Source of the DNA: Alisma plantago-aquatica | Taxonomy: Eukaryota; Streptophyta; Magnoliopsida; Alismatales; Alismataceae | Length of the DNA stretch: 64,000 nucleotides | Assembly: GCA_963693085.1 (NCBI GenBank) | Contig: OY856409.1 | Coordinates: 1,339,350,915-1,339,414,914, forward strand | Direction: 5' to 3' | Shown: in pieces, positions 35,701-48,149 of the stretch | Position numbering within the stretch: position 1 is the first letter of the stretch | Layout of the letters: the number at the start of each line of letters is the position of its first letter | Translations under genes and position numbers: made by a program | Notes under the pieces: generated by a model | The model's database searches: none | Told to the model about the DNA's origin: nothing | What the model saw: only the letters and a program-made list of their open reading frames with translations

Positions 35701-38357
35701 GCCCCCGAGTTTCATCTTGTCCATGACGACCAACAACTAGTTTGAATGGAAACGTTCGAGTTTTTGTATCCCCTCCCTGACCCACCTTCCAACCAAGCTT
35801 CTCCATGACTGTGCATCTTGGTGATGATCAGTCTAGATATTTCTACTTTTTGGCGGTAGCAGTTCTTCCAGTGGGGTTTTGGCTTTCCTTCAGAAGTGGT
35901 ATCTCCTTTTGGCTACAATCATCTTGGAGGAATCAACTTGCTACCAATTCAACCTTTTTTGTCTGGGCATGATTTGTGATTCCCCATCTCTCTTTCTATC
36001 TTCATGTCTTTTGCTTTGTTGTTTAGTACTGTCTGTTTAGGTTTGTAGTTGGTGTCATTGATCAGCTTGTTTGTCCTTATAATAAGATCACTTTGTCTTC
36101 TCTTCATGGATGTAGGAGGATTTTGGGTTCTCCCTAGATTATTAGCCAGTGTTGAGGTTTCCCCTTGACACCTTGTTTCTTGGAATCAATCATATGATAG
36201 GTAGTCTTTTTATGGCAGTATCTTTTGGTTGGTGGATGGCTTTTACTGGTGCATCAACTTGACAAACTACATAAATAGTGATGGAGTATCATACGTGCAG
36301 GTAACACCCTACATTGTGAGTTGACTCTCGAGTAAAAAAAATCCAGAATAAAATGTCTCATTTGCTTTCGGTCTCACCTGTTTAGCTTTGTTGTACCTAT
36401 GTCACTTTGGTTTCTCTATTTGTTTGGGATGATTAACTATGTATATGTCGTCTGGATTTCTTTAATATAGTGATGACCGCTTAACCTTAAAAAAAGATGC
36501 ATTAGGATTAGATCATATTAGTAAGAACTGTCACCTCCAATTGAAGTAATAACACCTAGAATTAAGCATTTCTTCACATTTACAAGATTATATACAAATT
36601 CAAGCTTTATCTGTCATACTCAAATGAATAGTAAATTTCTAGGGTTTTTAAAAAAGTCCACCTAGTTCAATACATCATAAGGACCTTTATTATTCACTAA
36701 CCTCATCAGGGTGCATAAGGTGGTTCATCAAGGATATTCACACACATGGAAACCCTAGTTTCCATTTCCACACTAGTCAATCATAAATTGTAAGTATGCA
36801 TCGATTCATTGTCTCATTTCATTCAATCCCTCAACATTAACCCTAAAAAGGGAATACTTCAACTTTGAAACACTCATAGTGATATTTATGTACATGGCAT
36901 ATGTAATTCTAGAAAAGATGTAAAAATACAATTGTGAACTCGTTCTTATTAAGTTCAAAAATGATTTTATACATGTCAACTCAATTTTCAAACATATCAT
37001 TTACTAGGATGATTTTAAGAAATAAGCATAGAAATCAACATAGTTCTCTATCCATATGATTTTTCATCCAACTTAATCATTAGTTCAAAAACTAAACATA
37101 TACAAATCAATAACCATGGATTTAAATTAGTAGCATCCAAATCCCTAAATCTTCCCAATTGATTACCCAATCACATACAATTAAAAGCAAGGATTTGGAT
37201 TGTTTTATTTTTTTGGGTCTCAAATCTTTATTATTTTAGTCGAATCTTGGTTATTTTAGCTGGATCATATTAGACTTGCAACATGATTACAAAGATTAAT
37301 ATGGAGATGAACACTCACCTCAAGTGCTAAGCACCTTAAAACATTGCCCATACTTAGAATTTTAAGAAATCCAACCACCTCCTTTGGATTCAACCCATTT
37401 CTTACTCTTTTCAGCTTAGGAACCCTAGAAAAGGGGAGTAGGAGAGAAAGAAAGAGAAAAGATGGTGATTGGCTATATTTTTGGTTCAAATTAGTGGATG
37501 GATGAAATCCATACATGAGAGAGAAGATTCACCATGAAACAATATCTAAATATGACCAACTTACTCGATTTCATCAACTCTAGGAAGATAAAACCCCATG
37601 ACATCATTCCCACCTCTTTATCCTTCCAAACCCTAACTCTCTCTCTCTCTCAAGAATTCCACATCTCTGGATCAAATGACGAATTACATGAGCTACTAGG
37701 GTATTAGGTTAAAGATATAGATCAATTTAGGTGGTTGGAACATTCATAAAAAAGTCCTTTATTACATTTTATTCAACAAAATTTGTCATCGGCTAATATT
37801 ATTCGTGGTAAAGATCTTATACGATAATGGGGTTTGGGTCAGTCAAACATACCCCAAAAACTATGAACATTAACATGTTATCTGAAATAGATCTTTCAAG
37901 ATATAATTAAAAGTTCAACTCAAAAGGTTCAATAAATAAATAATTACAAATCAAACATCAGATTTCCATAATTCAGGCTAAATGCATGATCAGTGGATTT
38001 TATCCAAGGTGGAATATCGGCCAACCAACAGATCCAACTAATAATCAAGAAATCAAAACACTCATTTTTAAATTATCCAAATTATATCCAAATTTCAATG
38101 TGAAAAAGTTATAGATAAAATACTAAAAATCATTTACTACATCATTGTATTTGTTAAATTCTATATTCATATGCTTTCAAAATCCTAATTTTTTGCCAAC
38201 TAGGGTTTACACTTCTAAAACCCTAATTATTCAAAATAAAAGCATGAATAAAATTTCTCATTCATTGATCAAGCTTAAACAATGATCAATCTAGTTAATC
38301 ATGTAATCATCCAAGTAAACCCTAACTAGATGACTAACATGGAAATGGGTCATTACA
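32759..38357 (-). repeat. Minus-strand Tekay-like LTR region inserted in the 3' LTR of element B
   Basis: The right edge reads GGGTCATTACA at 38347-38357. Its reverse complement TGTAATGACCCATTTCC is a typical Tekay-like LTR start, and the sequence beyond it resumes the interrupted LTR of element B. The left edge, inferred from where element B stops, does not show a clear TG and no duplication is certain, so it may be truncated. The region is gene-free: short frames at 33576-33758, 34663-35383 and 37265-37516 have no recognisable domain. A LINE-like fragment occupies about 35577-36496. Without that, the remaining ~4.7 kb is similar in size to the LTR of element A, so a solo LTR is the simplest reading. 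Confidence 0.5.
35577..36496 (+). mobile_element. LINE-like retroposed fragment with short poly(A)
   Basis: This block is richer in GC and in G/T than the surrounding AT-rich LTR and ends TAATATAGTGATGACCGCTT followed by AACCTTAAAAAAA, like the 3' end of plant L1 elements. Reading frames within (for example 35546-35806 minus, 35520-35726 plus) show no domain I recognise. No convincing target-site duplication was found, so the left boundary is approximate. It could instead be a processed transcript of an unknown gene. Confidence 0.4.
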
Positions 38358-38698
38358 ATTATATTGACTTGAAACCTAAAATTCATATATGAGGCACATC
38401 TTGTGAAAATGAAACACTTTTGCTTATCTCTTACAATTTCAAAATATCTTTTATTGTGATAGTTCTCTCTTTTTTTGTTACTGAACATGTGGAACTGTTA
38501 TTGATTGGTCCTTTGAACTCAACATGATACTATATGGATGATCACATCACCCTTGTATTTGAAACAAATTTGTTTGACTTTATATTATGTGTCATGTGGT
38601 AACCTATTAGAAAAATGTGGACGTGATACACCTTATAAATTTTACAGAGGTTAAATATTCATGCAAATAACATTAAGAGAATAGACGTGTATCATGTT
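38358..38698 (+). repeat. 3' LTR of element B, second part (truncated)
   Basis: Collinear with 28539-28898 of the 5' LTR, including CTTTGAACTCAAC, CTATATGGATGATCACATCA-like text and GTATCATGT. Similarity stops at 38698, exactly where the Athila-like LTR start TGATC occurs. Confidence 0.75.
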
Positions 38699-41600
38699 TG
38701 ATCTAATTACTATCCACTAAATTCAAATCTATTTCAAGTATTACAAAGTAGGAGAGGTAGGGGACCTTGGTTGATATTCCCATAAACATGTAAAGAAATA
38801 TATAGAAAAAAAATAAAAAATAAGAATTAAACTAATGGATGTTCATCATTTGAGTGGATGCAAAGAAGACGCCAATATAAAAGAAACTACTTCACAAGCA
38901 TTAGGGATTCATGCAAAAATATGTAATCAAGTTCTCTAATATATAGATGGAATAGGTGTGGATGAACATAGGAAGAAACAAGATACAACTATTTAGAGAA
39001 GGATTTCTCTACAATGGATATGCATAAGCAAGATTTGTCTACTAAGACGAAGGAATTTTTCCCCTTCTTCTCTTTTCATCCTATCAGCTTCCCTTGGAGT
39101 GGAATTACCCTATGAGTTGCTTGGATATCTTCTCCCAAAGTTATTATTTGATAGAAAAGATATCCTCAAACATCCATTCTTTCAATCTTTATAGTTTTGC
39201 ATATTTTATGAGGAGACACGTCAGGTCTAGGTATAGACACATTGTGTGACTCGACAATTTGCGAGAGTTGGCACCAATAACTAGGGATAGTATCCAATCA
39301 CAATGATGATGAATGCCCCTAACTCAACTCCAATAGAGCCCCAAAATCAACAAACATTCAAGTATCCTCAAATAACACCTCCTCTACAACAAGCCATGTT
39401 GAACATGACCAAAGGAGGAATAAGAAAAGGTAGAAGAAGAATTGAGTTTATCTAGTGTAGGCCTAGAGGGGGTCAACCATAGAACACCAAGGAAAGACAA
39501 GAGGAAGAACCATAGAAAAGTTAAGAACCAACCTAACAATTCAAGAACACCAGTGAACAACTCCACCAATATGTAAATATCAAGATTCCCTTCAAGAACC
39601 CTAGAATAACCCTTTGTTGTTTAAAAGGGTCTAATGATGTGTTGAAGATAGAGTCACACAATAGTCAATTGAACTATGACTAGATGCAACCCTAGGCACA
39701 CAACGCAGTTGGGATCTTTTGATATTTCTAAGGGCCTACACTAACACACCCACTTAGACTAACACACTAACCCACAAGTGCATGGGGTCATGTTATAATA
39801 TAGGTAAGTGGCAAGAATAGGGTTGATCCACATGGAGAGAGGGCCACAAGAGTGTATTTATGTTAATTATGTTCCTAAAGTGGAGTCTAGGATTCGTGGG
39901 TTTGATTGGGGGTTTGCTTGATTATGCTAAAGGTCCAAGAAAGCAATTAAAGGAGCAATAAGCAAAACCTAAGTTGACCCTAGACTAGTTAAATTCTAAT
40001 CAGCAAGACGGACAACTAAGCACGAAAGGGAGTAATTACTCTAAGAAGAACTAAGCAAGATCTAACTAGAAACCTAGAAGTGACAACTAGTTAATCTAAG
40101 CAATAAACTACATGAGACTAACAATTAGAAAGCCAAGCAAAAAGCTAAGCAAAGCAAGCACAAAGGGACACTAACTACACTAGCAACATCTATCTACCAA
40201 GAACAAGGCAACTAGATAACAAGCAATTAAAGCAAGTAACTAAGCAAGCATGAGCTAACAAGGAAGCAAATTAGGGTTTTAATCAAGTTATGGAGGTGTG
40301 GGATGTTTGGGAGAATGTAAGTAGAATTCCTATTTGGGAATTATAATATACAAATTCTATCCATTCATTCTAGATTGATAAACCAAGACAAATGATATGG
40401 AATTATGCTAAGATACTAGTTGGCCATGGGTGGTATAATGTGTGTGAAGGGGAACTACACCCATGCACACCCTATCCAACCTTATGAGGCTCAATTGAAC
40501 TAGGGCTTAGGTGGAATTTCAATAGGACTTGGTAAGTCTGGTGCTAGAATCCAATTTTGTGATATTCCATGCCTAAATTTACTCCCAATTTCCTCTCTTT
40601 ATGTAGAGTTACGTTAACTTTCTCTTGCCTTTCTCGTGATTACCAATTATACCTTGATTCAAAGATAACCACTTATTTCTATTCAGGTAATTTGCCAAAC
40701 GATGGTTTTAACCATGGGGTAGAATGTCCATTAGTTTCTACAACCAATGGTAAGCATCCACAACACCATAAGTAATGGACTGCTATCGTTGACCACCCAC
40801 TGCTTCCTAAACCGATGGCCCTCTGTATCATTTAGAGATACCATTGGATGAGGTCCATCAGAACGACCATCAGTTCTTAAAGATGATGGCCTCTAGTTAT
40901 GCCTATCTCCCATCAAAAGCAGTCATGCAAGAACTGATGGCCAGCTAGACTAGTCTACGACCATCAGTTCCCAAAACTGACAGCTTGGTTGGACCCAAGG
41001 TGGATCGCCTACCAATGGCACACATGTCCTCTCAACCAATGGTTGCACCAAAAGATCCAACCAATGACTAACCAAGGACAATGTTTGATGGTCTTCCTAA
41101 GGTTAACCAATTAACAGGAAAATGATGGTTCACCTATTGGACACGCCAACTGATATGCCACTGGATGCAACGATCATTCTAATCATTAAGTGGGGCCCTT
41201 AGGCATGTGCTCAGAGGACCTTCAGTGCAACTAAAGACCCAAAGCATCGCCTCAAGCACCAGACTGAGGGTTACAAATAGAAGACCCCATGCTACAAAGA
41301 AGGGTTCGCAACACAAAGGAGACCATAGAGTTATGTCGCGCAACCACCTCACCATTGACCTTCAAGTTGTGTCTTCTTCTCATTGGTTTGTGATCTCCAA
41401 GGATGAAAGTCCAAGGAGTAGCGCACTTCCACCTCCTCCAAGAAATTATAGACTTCTTCGAGAGAGAAGAGGGAGGTGGAAGAACGATTCTTCTTCGCCG
41501 ATGCCATATTTAGAATGAAGAAACTCTTCATCGACCTTGACTAATGTTTGGGCACTATTCGCTTATCTTTCTCCTTCTCCCCCAAATATGTTCATCCCCT

Positions 41601-42434
41601 TTCATTCCCTTCCATCTCCATGTCTCACCAAACTTGTAATTCTGCCAAGATACTCATCACTACAAGTGGCTAATCATATAGCTTTAGTTGGGAGTATCCA
41701 ATAAGGCTCTCCCAACATGTAAATACTTATATTCATAGACTATATGCTATTAGAAATGTTTATCTTCATACTCTTGTTCCTAATACTTCACTTGCATGAT
41801 TAGCCACCATCATGTGTTGTTTGATTGTTAGTACCTCGAGAGAGTAGTATTAACCTATATCTAAGAGCTATGGAGTTCTATGACTGCATGAGAATTTAGA
41901 ATATCTAAGCTAAATGATCATATGGTTTGATTAGTGATATTTAGGTTTCCATCTCGAGAGAGAGAAAACCTTATAATCTAGATCTATCCTAAGATCAAAA
42001 GAGGAGGGAATTGACAACATTGATATTGCTTGTAAACTTGCTAAGGGAATACAATGGGTTTGAGTATTGTATGTTGGTGAGAGAACTTAGATGGTGAAAC
42101 CCAATCCAAGTTTCTCATCCATCCTGATACCTTATCTTTTGAATTTATTGATTCTTTTAATTTACTCCCTTATTTGTTTTACTTGTTTTTTACTTGCTCG
42201 TTGATGAATCAATGTTCCATAGGGAAACTAAACTTTACCATGCACTTTGGATTGGTGTAACTAAGCTTGGGCTTATAAGATCTTAGCACATACCACCCTT
42301 GTCCCTATGTTCGACCCTGATCTAATACATCAGGCCCCATATTTTCATTGTGGGAGCTTGAGTGTCACGATATGAATTTAGAAGTCTAATTACTCTACAT
42401 CCGCTCCTTTTGGGTATGTGATTTAGGTCGATCA
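38699..42434 (+). repeat. 5' LTR of the Athila-like element (about 3.7 kb)
   Basis: Starts TGATCTAATTAC at the point where element B stops and ends TAGGTCGATCA before the PBS, giving TGATC/GATCA ends. Near the 3' end CCCTATGTTCGACCCTGA resembles the U5 of Athila elements. At about 39780 the text CACAAGTGCATGGGGTCATG is of a kind common in plant Gypsy LTRs. Because no second LTR is present, the length is unconfirmed and further insertions inside it are possible. Small frames (40569-40775, 41207-41518) have no recognisable product. Confidence 0.55.
40690..41160. repeat. Two-orientation ACTGATGG motif array in the Athila-like LTR
   Basis: About a dozen copies of GAACTGATGGTC-like phrases and the reverse complement GACCATCAGTTC, with variants ACCGATGGCC, ACCAATGGT and AAATGATGG. 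Clear exact pairs include GACCATCAGTTC at about 40874 and 40961 facing AGAACTGATGGCC at about 40930. Mean spacing is about 35-40 bp. Opposing copies could fold into hairpins. Confidence 0.65.
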
Positions 42435-42440
42435 ACTTTT

Positions 42441-42458
42441 TGGTGACATTGTCGAGGA
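42441..42458 (+). promoter_or_regulatory. Decayed primer binding site (tRNA-Asp type)
   Basis: TGGTGACATTGTCGAGGA aligns with the Athila PBS TGGCGCCGTTGCCGGGGA at 13 of 18 positions; four of the five changes are C-to-T or G-to-A, as expected from decay of methylated cytosines. Confidence 0.7.
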
Positions 42459-42668
42459 TAAGGCAGTCAATACTATTAAGAACATGACTCTACTTAGCAT
42501 AAACTTGTGCCTCAAGTCTAGAAATAGAGTTGATTGCACGCTTTGAATTTGATAACTTTAACCATCTTAAATACCTCATATCACATGTCCAGTTTCTAAC
42601 TCGAGTGTGTAACTTACTTTAGGTAACTTGAATGAAGCATATTGTAACCACTACCAACTACAAGGATC

Positions 42669-44734
42669 ATGGCTCCTTGTAGGGTAGTCATCCACAAAGC
42701 GAGAGTGGATGGCTTTCATGAGGAACATGAGGAAGATTGAGATGAATGGCATCATGAAGAAGAAGAGAATGAGGAAGAGTGTGAGGAATAGTGTGAAGAG
42801 GAATGTCATGAGGAAGAATTTCATGATAGAGAGAGAAGAAATAGGAGAAACAAAAACAACGATGAGGATGAGGATGATGGAGGCCCTTCTAGTTGTGAGT
42901 TGGATGCCTCCAAGGATAATGAATCCAAATTTCCGGTCATCATACATCAATTCAATGCCCCAAACTTTGATTGAAACCAACTATCATCAGTATGATCAAG
43001 AACAAGACTTTTGGGGGAAACTCCTGAGAAGAAAACCATTATCATAACTTATATGCCTTTAAAAACATCCATGACATCATCAATATGAATAAGGTGCCAC
43101 AGGAAGTAATCTACTATAAAGGATTCAAATTTTCTCTAAAGGATAAAGCTCTATCATGGTACCTTGATATAGCTAATAAAACCATCAATGGATGGGAACC
43201 TCTAGCTGATTCTTTTGTCACCAAGTTCTATGTGGCAGAGAAGACTCTCAAAAACAAGCACAAGATCACTAACTGGCTATGTACAGAATCTTGATGAGAA
43301 CTTGTATGAAGCATGGGAAAGATTCCAAGAATACCAGAGGGACTGCCCTCACCACAACTGTGATAAAGGATTTCTATTTATAACCTTCTATAACGGGCTT
43401 ACCTCTATTGAAAGGACTTCACTAAATGTAGTTGTAGGAAGTAATTTCCTGGGAAATAACCCAAATAAGACCATGAAGTTAATTGACAATATGGCCGCCC
43501 TACAAGACGGTTTGGAATATGACAAGGGAACAACCAAGAAGGTATCATCTGAGAGTACTACTATTGAGTCTAATAGCTTTAGAAGCTATAACTTCCCATA
43601 TTCAAAAGATTGCCTTAGATGTGAAACAGTTGAAGGATTTGGGAAGCAAGGGAAAGTATAAAGTAGAAAAGGTAATGAAGTGTGTCACATATGGAGAAGG
43701 AGTCCACAACATGGATCATAAAAAGGATATTGAGAATGTTTCTTATGTTAACTTTAAGAGGTCAGATCATCCAGGTTTCTCCTATAGAAATAAGGACACT
43801 GCTGAGAATGCTCACCAACTGAATGACCCACCCAAAACTGCCAGGATTCAAAAGAGGTGGCGGACCACCTGTGTTCACACGTAACACGACTTGTGAACAA
43901 AACTTGAAAAATTAGCAAGGACAAAGCCAAAACCAAGACAAAAACTCAAGCGGACTAAATCAAGGTCAATGTCATACTAAAAACTCTAATCAACAAGATC
44001 TAATGTTTGAATTTCTTGAATTCGCAAAAAATCAAGCATATGTAATCGAGCAACTGAGCCAAAGTTCTATCAAAAACACTAGCCTATTGAGCACAATATA
44101 ATCCCAGTTGGGGGTGTGATAGCTCAAATGGCTAACATGCAAGTCCATGCCAAACAAATTGATCAACAGCTTATACAACTGTTAGAATTGATAAAGAAGC
44201 CATAGGGGAGGATACCTTCAAATGTTGAAATTACAAAAATGTCCACTCTTAGATCAAAAAAGGTTCTAGAAGAACTAGGTAGCAAGACAATCTAGAAGAA
44301 CACTCCTATTATTAAGTCCCAACCTGAAATTATTCTAATAGAAGAAGAAACTAAAGTAGAAGTTGTTACTGGGAAGGCTAAAGCAAAAGAAAAGGTAAGG
44401 AAAACAAGCCAGTAGAGGAGAATAATACAAAACCTACTAAAGAGGTTATAGTAGGTAGATATCTTTATTCACCAAGGATTCATTTCCCTTATAGGATGAT
44501 CAAGGCTCATTTAAAAAAGAGATATGAAAAGTTCTTAGAAGTTGTTAAGAAATTGCACCTAGATGTTCCCTTCCTTGATGCCATTGAAAAAATGCCAAAA
44601 TGCATGAAGTTATTCAAAGTCCTCATTATGAAAAGAAGGCAAGAAGACTATGTTGAAACTATTAGGCTAGACAAAATGTCCAGTTCTTTCATCCAAGAAG
44701 AAATGCCTACCAAGAAGAAAGACCTTGGAGCTTT
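42669..44734 (+). pseudogene. Athila-like gag and spacer before protease
   Basis: Starts MAPCRVVIHKARVDG at 42669, followed by a very acidic His/Glu stretch broken by stops. The conserved gag core is split over two frames: 43085-43294 has FSLKDKALSWYLDIANKTI and GWEPLADSFVTKFY, and 43215-43661 has NLDENLYEAWERFQEYQRDC, PHH and FYNGLT. These are the usual Ty3/Gypsy gag helices of the Athila branch, and a frameshift lies near 43265. After a long Lys-rich linker, 44496-44734 gives LHLDVPFLDAIEKMPKCMKL and a stretch up to PTKKKDLGAF, the segment that directly precedes protease. Gag would form the particle core. At least one frameshift and many stops make it non-functional. The LINE interrupts the frame at 44735. 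Confidence 0.85.
44724..44734 (+). repeat. LINE target-site duplication, left copy
   Basis: CTTGGAGCTTT, followed at once by the poly(T) that is the LINE poly(A) tail on the minus strand. Identical to 48615-48625. Confidence 0.85.
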
Positions 44735-44816
44735 TTTTTTTGGATAAGGTAAAATATTACTCATTTCTCAAAAGGCGTATAGGGGTGTAAGCAAAACCTC
44801 GTATACAATACAAGGT

Positions 44817-47800
44817 CTAAGAAATACCCCACATATCCAGAACCTCAGGTTTCACCCCTTTAAGGATACCTGAGTTACCTTTGGCAAATAAAAGCAAACT
44901 ATTTACAATATTGTCAAACACTTTAAGGCTGTCGCAAGCACCCTTGCCATGGAGTCTATTGTTTCTCTCATTCCAGACATGAAAGACAAGGCACGTGAGA
45001 ACAAGGTCGGTGAATCTTCTCCATCCAAGGTTGCATCTTGTATGATTAAAGACCCAAATAAGGGCCTCATCCAAGCCGTGTGGAGGGGAGCCACCCCAGC
45101 CGCATTTAAGGGACATTCTGCTCCAAAGATACAAGGAGAACTCACATCTAAAGAGGATATGAGCATTGGTTTCAGATTCATTCTTTCACAACAGGCATCG
45201 GTTGTCCGCCACCGAGTACCATTTGGATAATCGATCAAAAGTTGGCAACCTGTTCAAAATGGCCATGTAGGACCAAAGGCTCCATTTTGAACAGTGAATT
45301 TTGTTCCATATGATAGGATCCCATAGGACTTGTGGGTTGTTCCTGTTGATACGCCAAGGCTTGGGGCTGTTGGCAGTCCAACTAGTTCCAGAAAGGCTGT
45401 AATGGTCACGGACATTAGGCCATATAAAGACCATTTTCCTCAACGTCTTGGAAGAGTTGTAGATAGGGGCAGCACTCTGGATATCACCATATCTGCCCTT
45501 CATCCATGTATCCCATAGGTTATCAGGCTTAATGAGCATGAGATGAACTCTTCTGGTTGTTGCGTTAAGGGCAATGTCACAAGGATCGGGAATACCAAGC
45601 CCCTCTGCATGCCTAGGTTGAGAAACCGTGCTCTAGGAAATGGCATGGGCTTTACCGCTCCAAAGAAAACCTACAGCAATGGATTTGAACTTATGGAGGA
45701 TGAATTCGGGTAATTCAGCCATGCGGCACCAAAACTAAATTTTGCTGGCGAGAACTGGTTTAATGAGGACAGCACGCCCAGCCATGGAGAGTTTCAGACC
45801 CGTCCACTTGTCAACAGTGCAGCGGAGATCGTCAACACAATGTTTGTAGTCAGCCCCACATCCGGTACCACCAGCAATGGGAATGCCTAAGTATTTGGTG
45901 GGGAAGGCACCCTCAGATATGCTTATTGCTTCCTTAAGCCTCCCTCTTCTAGAGGCACAAGACTTAGACAAAAAGATTTGCGACTTGATGTCATTGATGT
46001 ATAGACATGTGATGTTACCAAACATGCGTAGTGTGCGCCGCACCCCTTTAAGAGATTTAGCATGCCCAGCTATGAAGAATAGAATATCGTCAGCAAAAAT
46101 CATGTGTGCGTGCACTCTGGCGCCATGGACTTTGAAAGGTTTGATGATACCTTCCCTTTCAACTTTATTCATAAGACTTGTGAGATTTTCCATAACCAAA
46201 GAGAAAAGCAAGGGCGAGAGCGGATCACCCTGTCTCAGGCCGTTGGAAGCTTGAAACAAACCTTTAGGGGTCCCATTAATTAGTACCGAGAAGGAAGTTG
46301 TCTCCACACATTGTTTGATGACATCAATGAATCTAGTTGAGAAGCCAAAACCATTCATGATGGACCACAAGCCCTTCCAACTAACTTTATCATAGGCTTT
46401 GGAGATGTCCACCTTTATGCATGCTTTCTTAGACTTACTTTTAACTTGGAAGTCAAGCAGAAATTCAGAAGCAAGTAGAGCATTATCCGCTATATCCCTG
46501 CCTTGAAAAAAGGCCGATTGGTTGCTTGATATCAGATTGGGCAGCAAGGTTTTCAGCCTGTTACAAATCACCTTGGAAAGAATTTTGTAAAGCACGGAGC
46601 AGCAAGCGATAGGCCAAAAATCATTCATGGTAGTAGCATTATTAATTTTGGTAATAAGCTTTATGAAAGCATGGTTGGCTTGTCGAACCATCCTGCCACC
46701 AACTAAGAACCACCGGATTGCCCTGCAAATATCGTCACCAATGATGGGTCGAGCAGCTTGGAAAAATTTAACATTAAACCTGTCTGGTCCGGGAGCTTTG
46801 GAAGCACCAATGGAGAAAGTGGCAGCCTTGATTTCCTCTTCAGTAGCCGATCTAAGAAGTTCTCTATTCATGTCAGCAGAAACCTGGTGGGTAGGACAGC
46901 TGCTAGGTTGAGGAGAGGAAACTTCGCTCAGATTATATAAACTGGAGAAGAAATTAACAGCCATGTCACCGATGTGTCCTTCCTCATCCACAAGGTCTCC
47001 ATTAGCATCAATGAGATTGGGGATATGGTCTTTCATGTTGTTCTTTTTAATTGCAGCGTGATAGATCTTAGAGTTGTGATTACTGTCTTTGATCCATCTA
47101 AGCCTACTCCTTTGCCAATAGCTAACTTCTTGTGCTTTCTCTAGTTGGAGGAGACGTTTGCTGGCCTCTTCCTCCTTGAGCATAAGCATGTCAGAAAGAG
47201 GATTAAGTTTAAGATCGGTAGCAGCAGCTTGGAAAGTAGACCTAGCTTCATTAATGAGGTTGGGCAGGTCAATAAGCTCCTTAGACCACTTCTTCAAAGC
47301 TACCTTGGTTCTTTTGAGCTTCTCCACTATAATAAACATGGGATTTCCTATGACGTTTTGCCTCCAAACCTCCTGGACCACACCAAGGAAGCTGGGCTAG
47401 GTGAGCCAGTGATTGAGAAAGTGGAAGGGACGGTTTGGTTGAGGTGTGCCCATAAGTTCAACTTCCATCCACGCGTGATCGCTGTTCGGATGCGCCCCTA
47501 ATTTTACAGCAGCATTAGGAAAATGGTCCAACCAAGCTTCGTTGATGAGGACACGGTCGAGATAGCTAGAAATTCTTCTAATGGGTACCCTCTTGTCGTG
47601 CCAAGTAGTAATTCCACCCTTCGAGTTGAGTTCAAACAGGTCAGCAGTGTCCACTGTGTCATTGAATCTTCTCAAGACAGAGTCTGGGACTGGAAGCCCA
47701 CCATACTTCTCACGGGCCTTCCTGACGTGGTTGAAATTGCCTATGACTGGGTGTGGGAGTTCTTGCTACGTAGTGTGGACCAGAGAATCCCACATCCTTC

Positions 47801-48149
47801 TCCTCTCAGATTCTGCATTGGCCCCATAGATTGTTGTGATGACACAATGGAAGCATCCATTATTGATGCAACTAACCGTGATGGACTGATCCGTTGTGTG
47901 TATCCTTTGGATATCCCACACCAGTTGATTCCAGCCAACAGCAATTCTGCCACCTTCAACAAAATCCAGGTTACTAAGGTTGCCCCAACCATTGGGAAAG
48001 AGACCAGGGATCCGATCACCTACTTCTCTTCTTATCCGGGTTTCAAGATAGATAGCAATGGTAGCCTTGCTCTCATCTATGATGTGTCGGAGGGTCCTCT
48101 GCTTAGCAGGGAGAGACGCCCCTCTGACATTCCATGTGAGGATCTTCAT
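44817..48149 (-). pseudogene. LINE ORF2: endonuclease / reverse transcriptase / zinc-finger
   Basis: The whole 3.3-kb region (about 1,110 codons) keeps one frame, interrupted by about five stop codons (near 47763, 47394, 45732, 45641 and 45183). The start MKILTWNVRG carries the catalytic Asn region of the apurinic-like endonuclease. LETR supplies the Glu; SDHAWMEVEL near the domain end is the SDH motif. The GDFN motif reads GNFN, a single G-to-A change that removes a catalytic Asp. The RT (47381-45735) shows KAPGPD, SAFFQGRDIADNALLASEF, KVDISKAYDKVSW, GLRQGDPLSPLLF and the catalytic FADD. Downstream (45539-44817) a CxxC...H...C zf-RVT-like segment reads ESETNAHILFRCEFSLYLW. The protein would nick target DNA and copy the LINE RNA in the nucleus. 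Frame integrity makes this the youngest coding remnant in the window. Confidence 0.92.

Larger units (their letters stand above)
26255..38698 (+). mobile_element. Element B: Tekay-like LTR retrotransposon with tiny interior, itself interrupted
   Basis: 26255-28900 and 30419-32758 plus 38358-38698 are collinear copies of one LTR. LTR starts are TGTATCATACCC and TGTAACATACTC. The 5' LTR ends before a tRNA-Met-type PBS at 29524, and the 3' LTR starts after a GAGGACAAATCC junction typical of chromoviral 3' ends. The interior is only 898 bp and non-coding. The LTRs are clearly more divergent than those of element A, so B is older. Its 3' LTR is split by a minus-strand LTR region (32759-38357) and then cut at 38698, where the Athila-like element begins. 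The remaining ~600 bp of the 3' LTR were not found in the window. Confidence 0.75.

Noticed and set aside
42709..43047. Lys/Arg/Met-rich 112-codon frame
   Set aside because: Shadow of the acidic gag frame that starts at 42669 in another phase.
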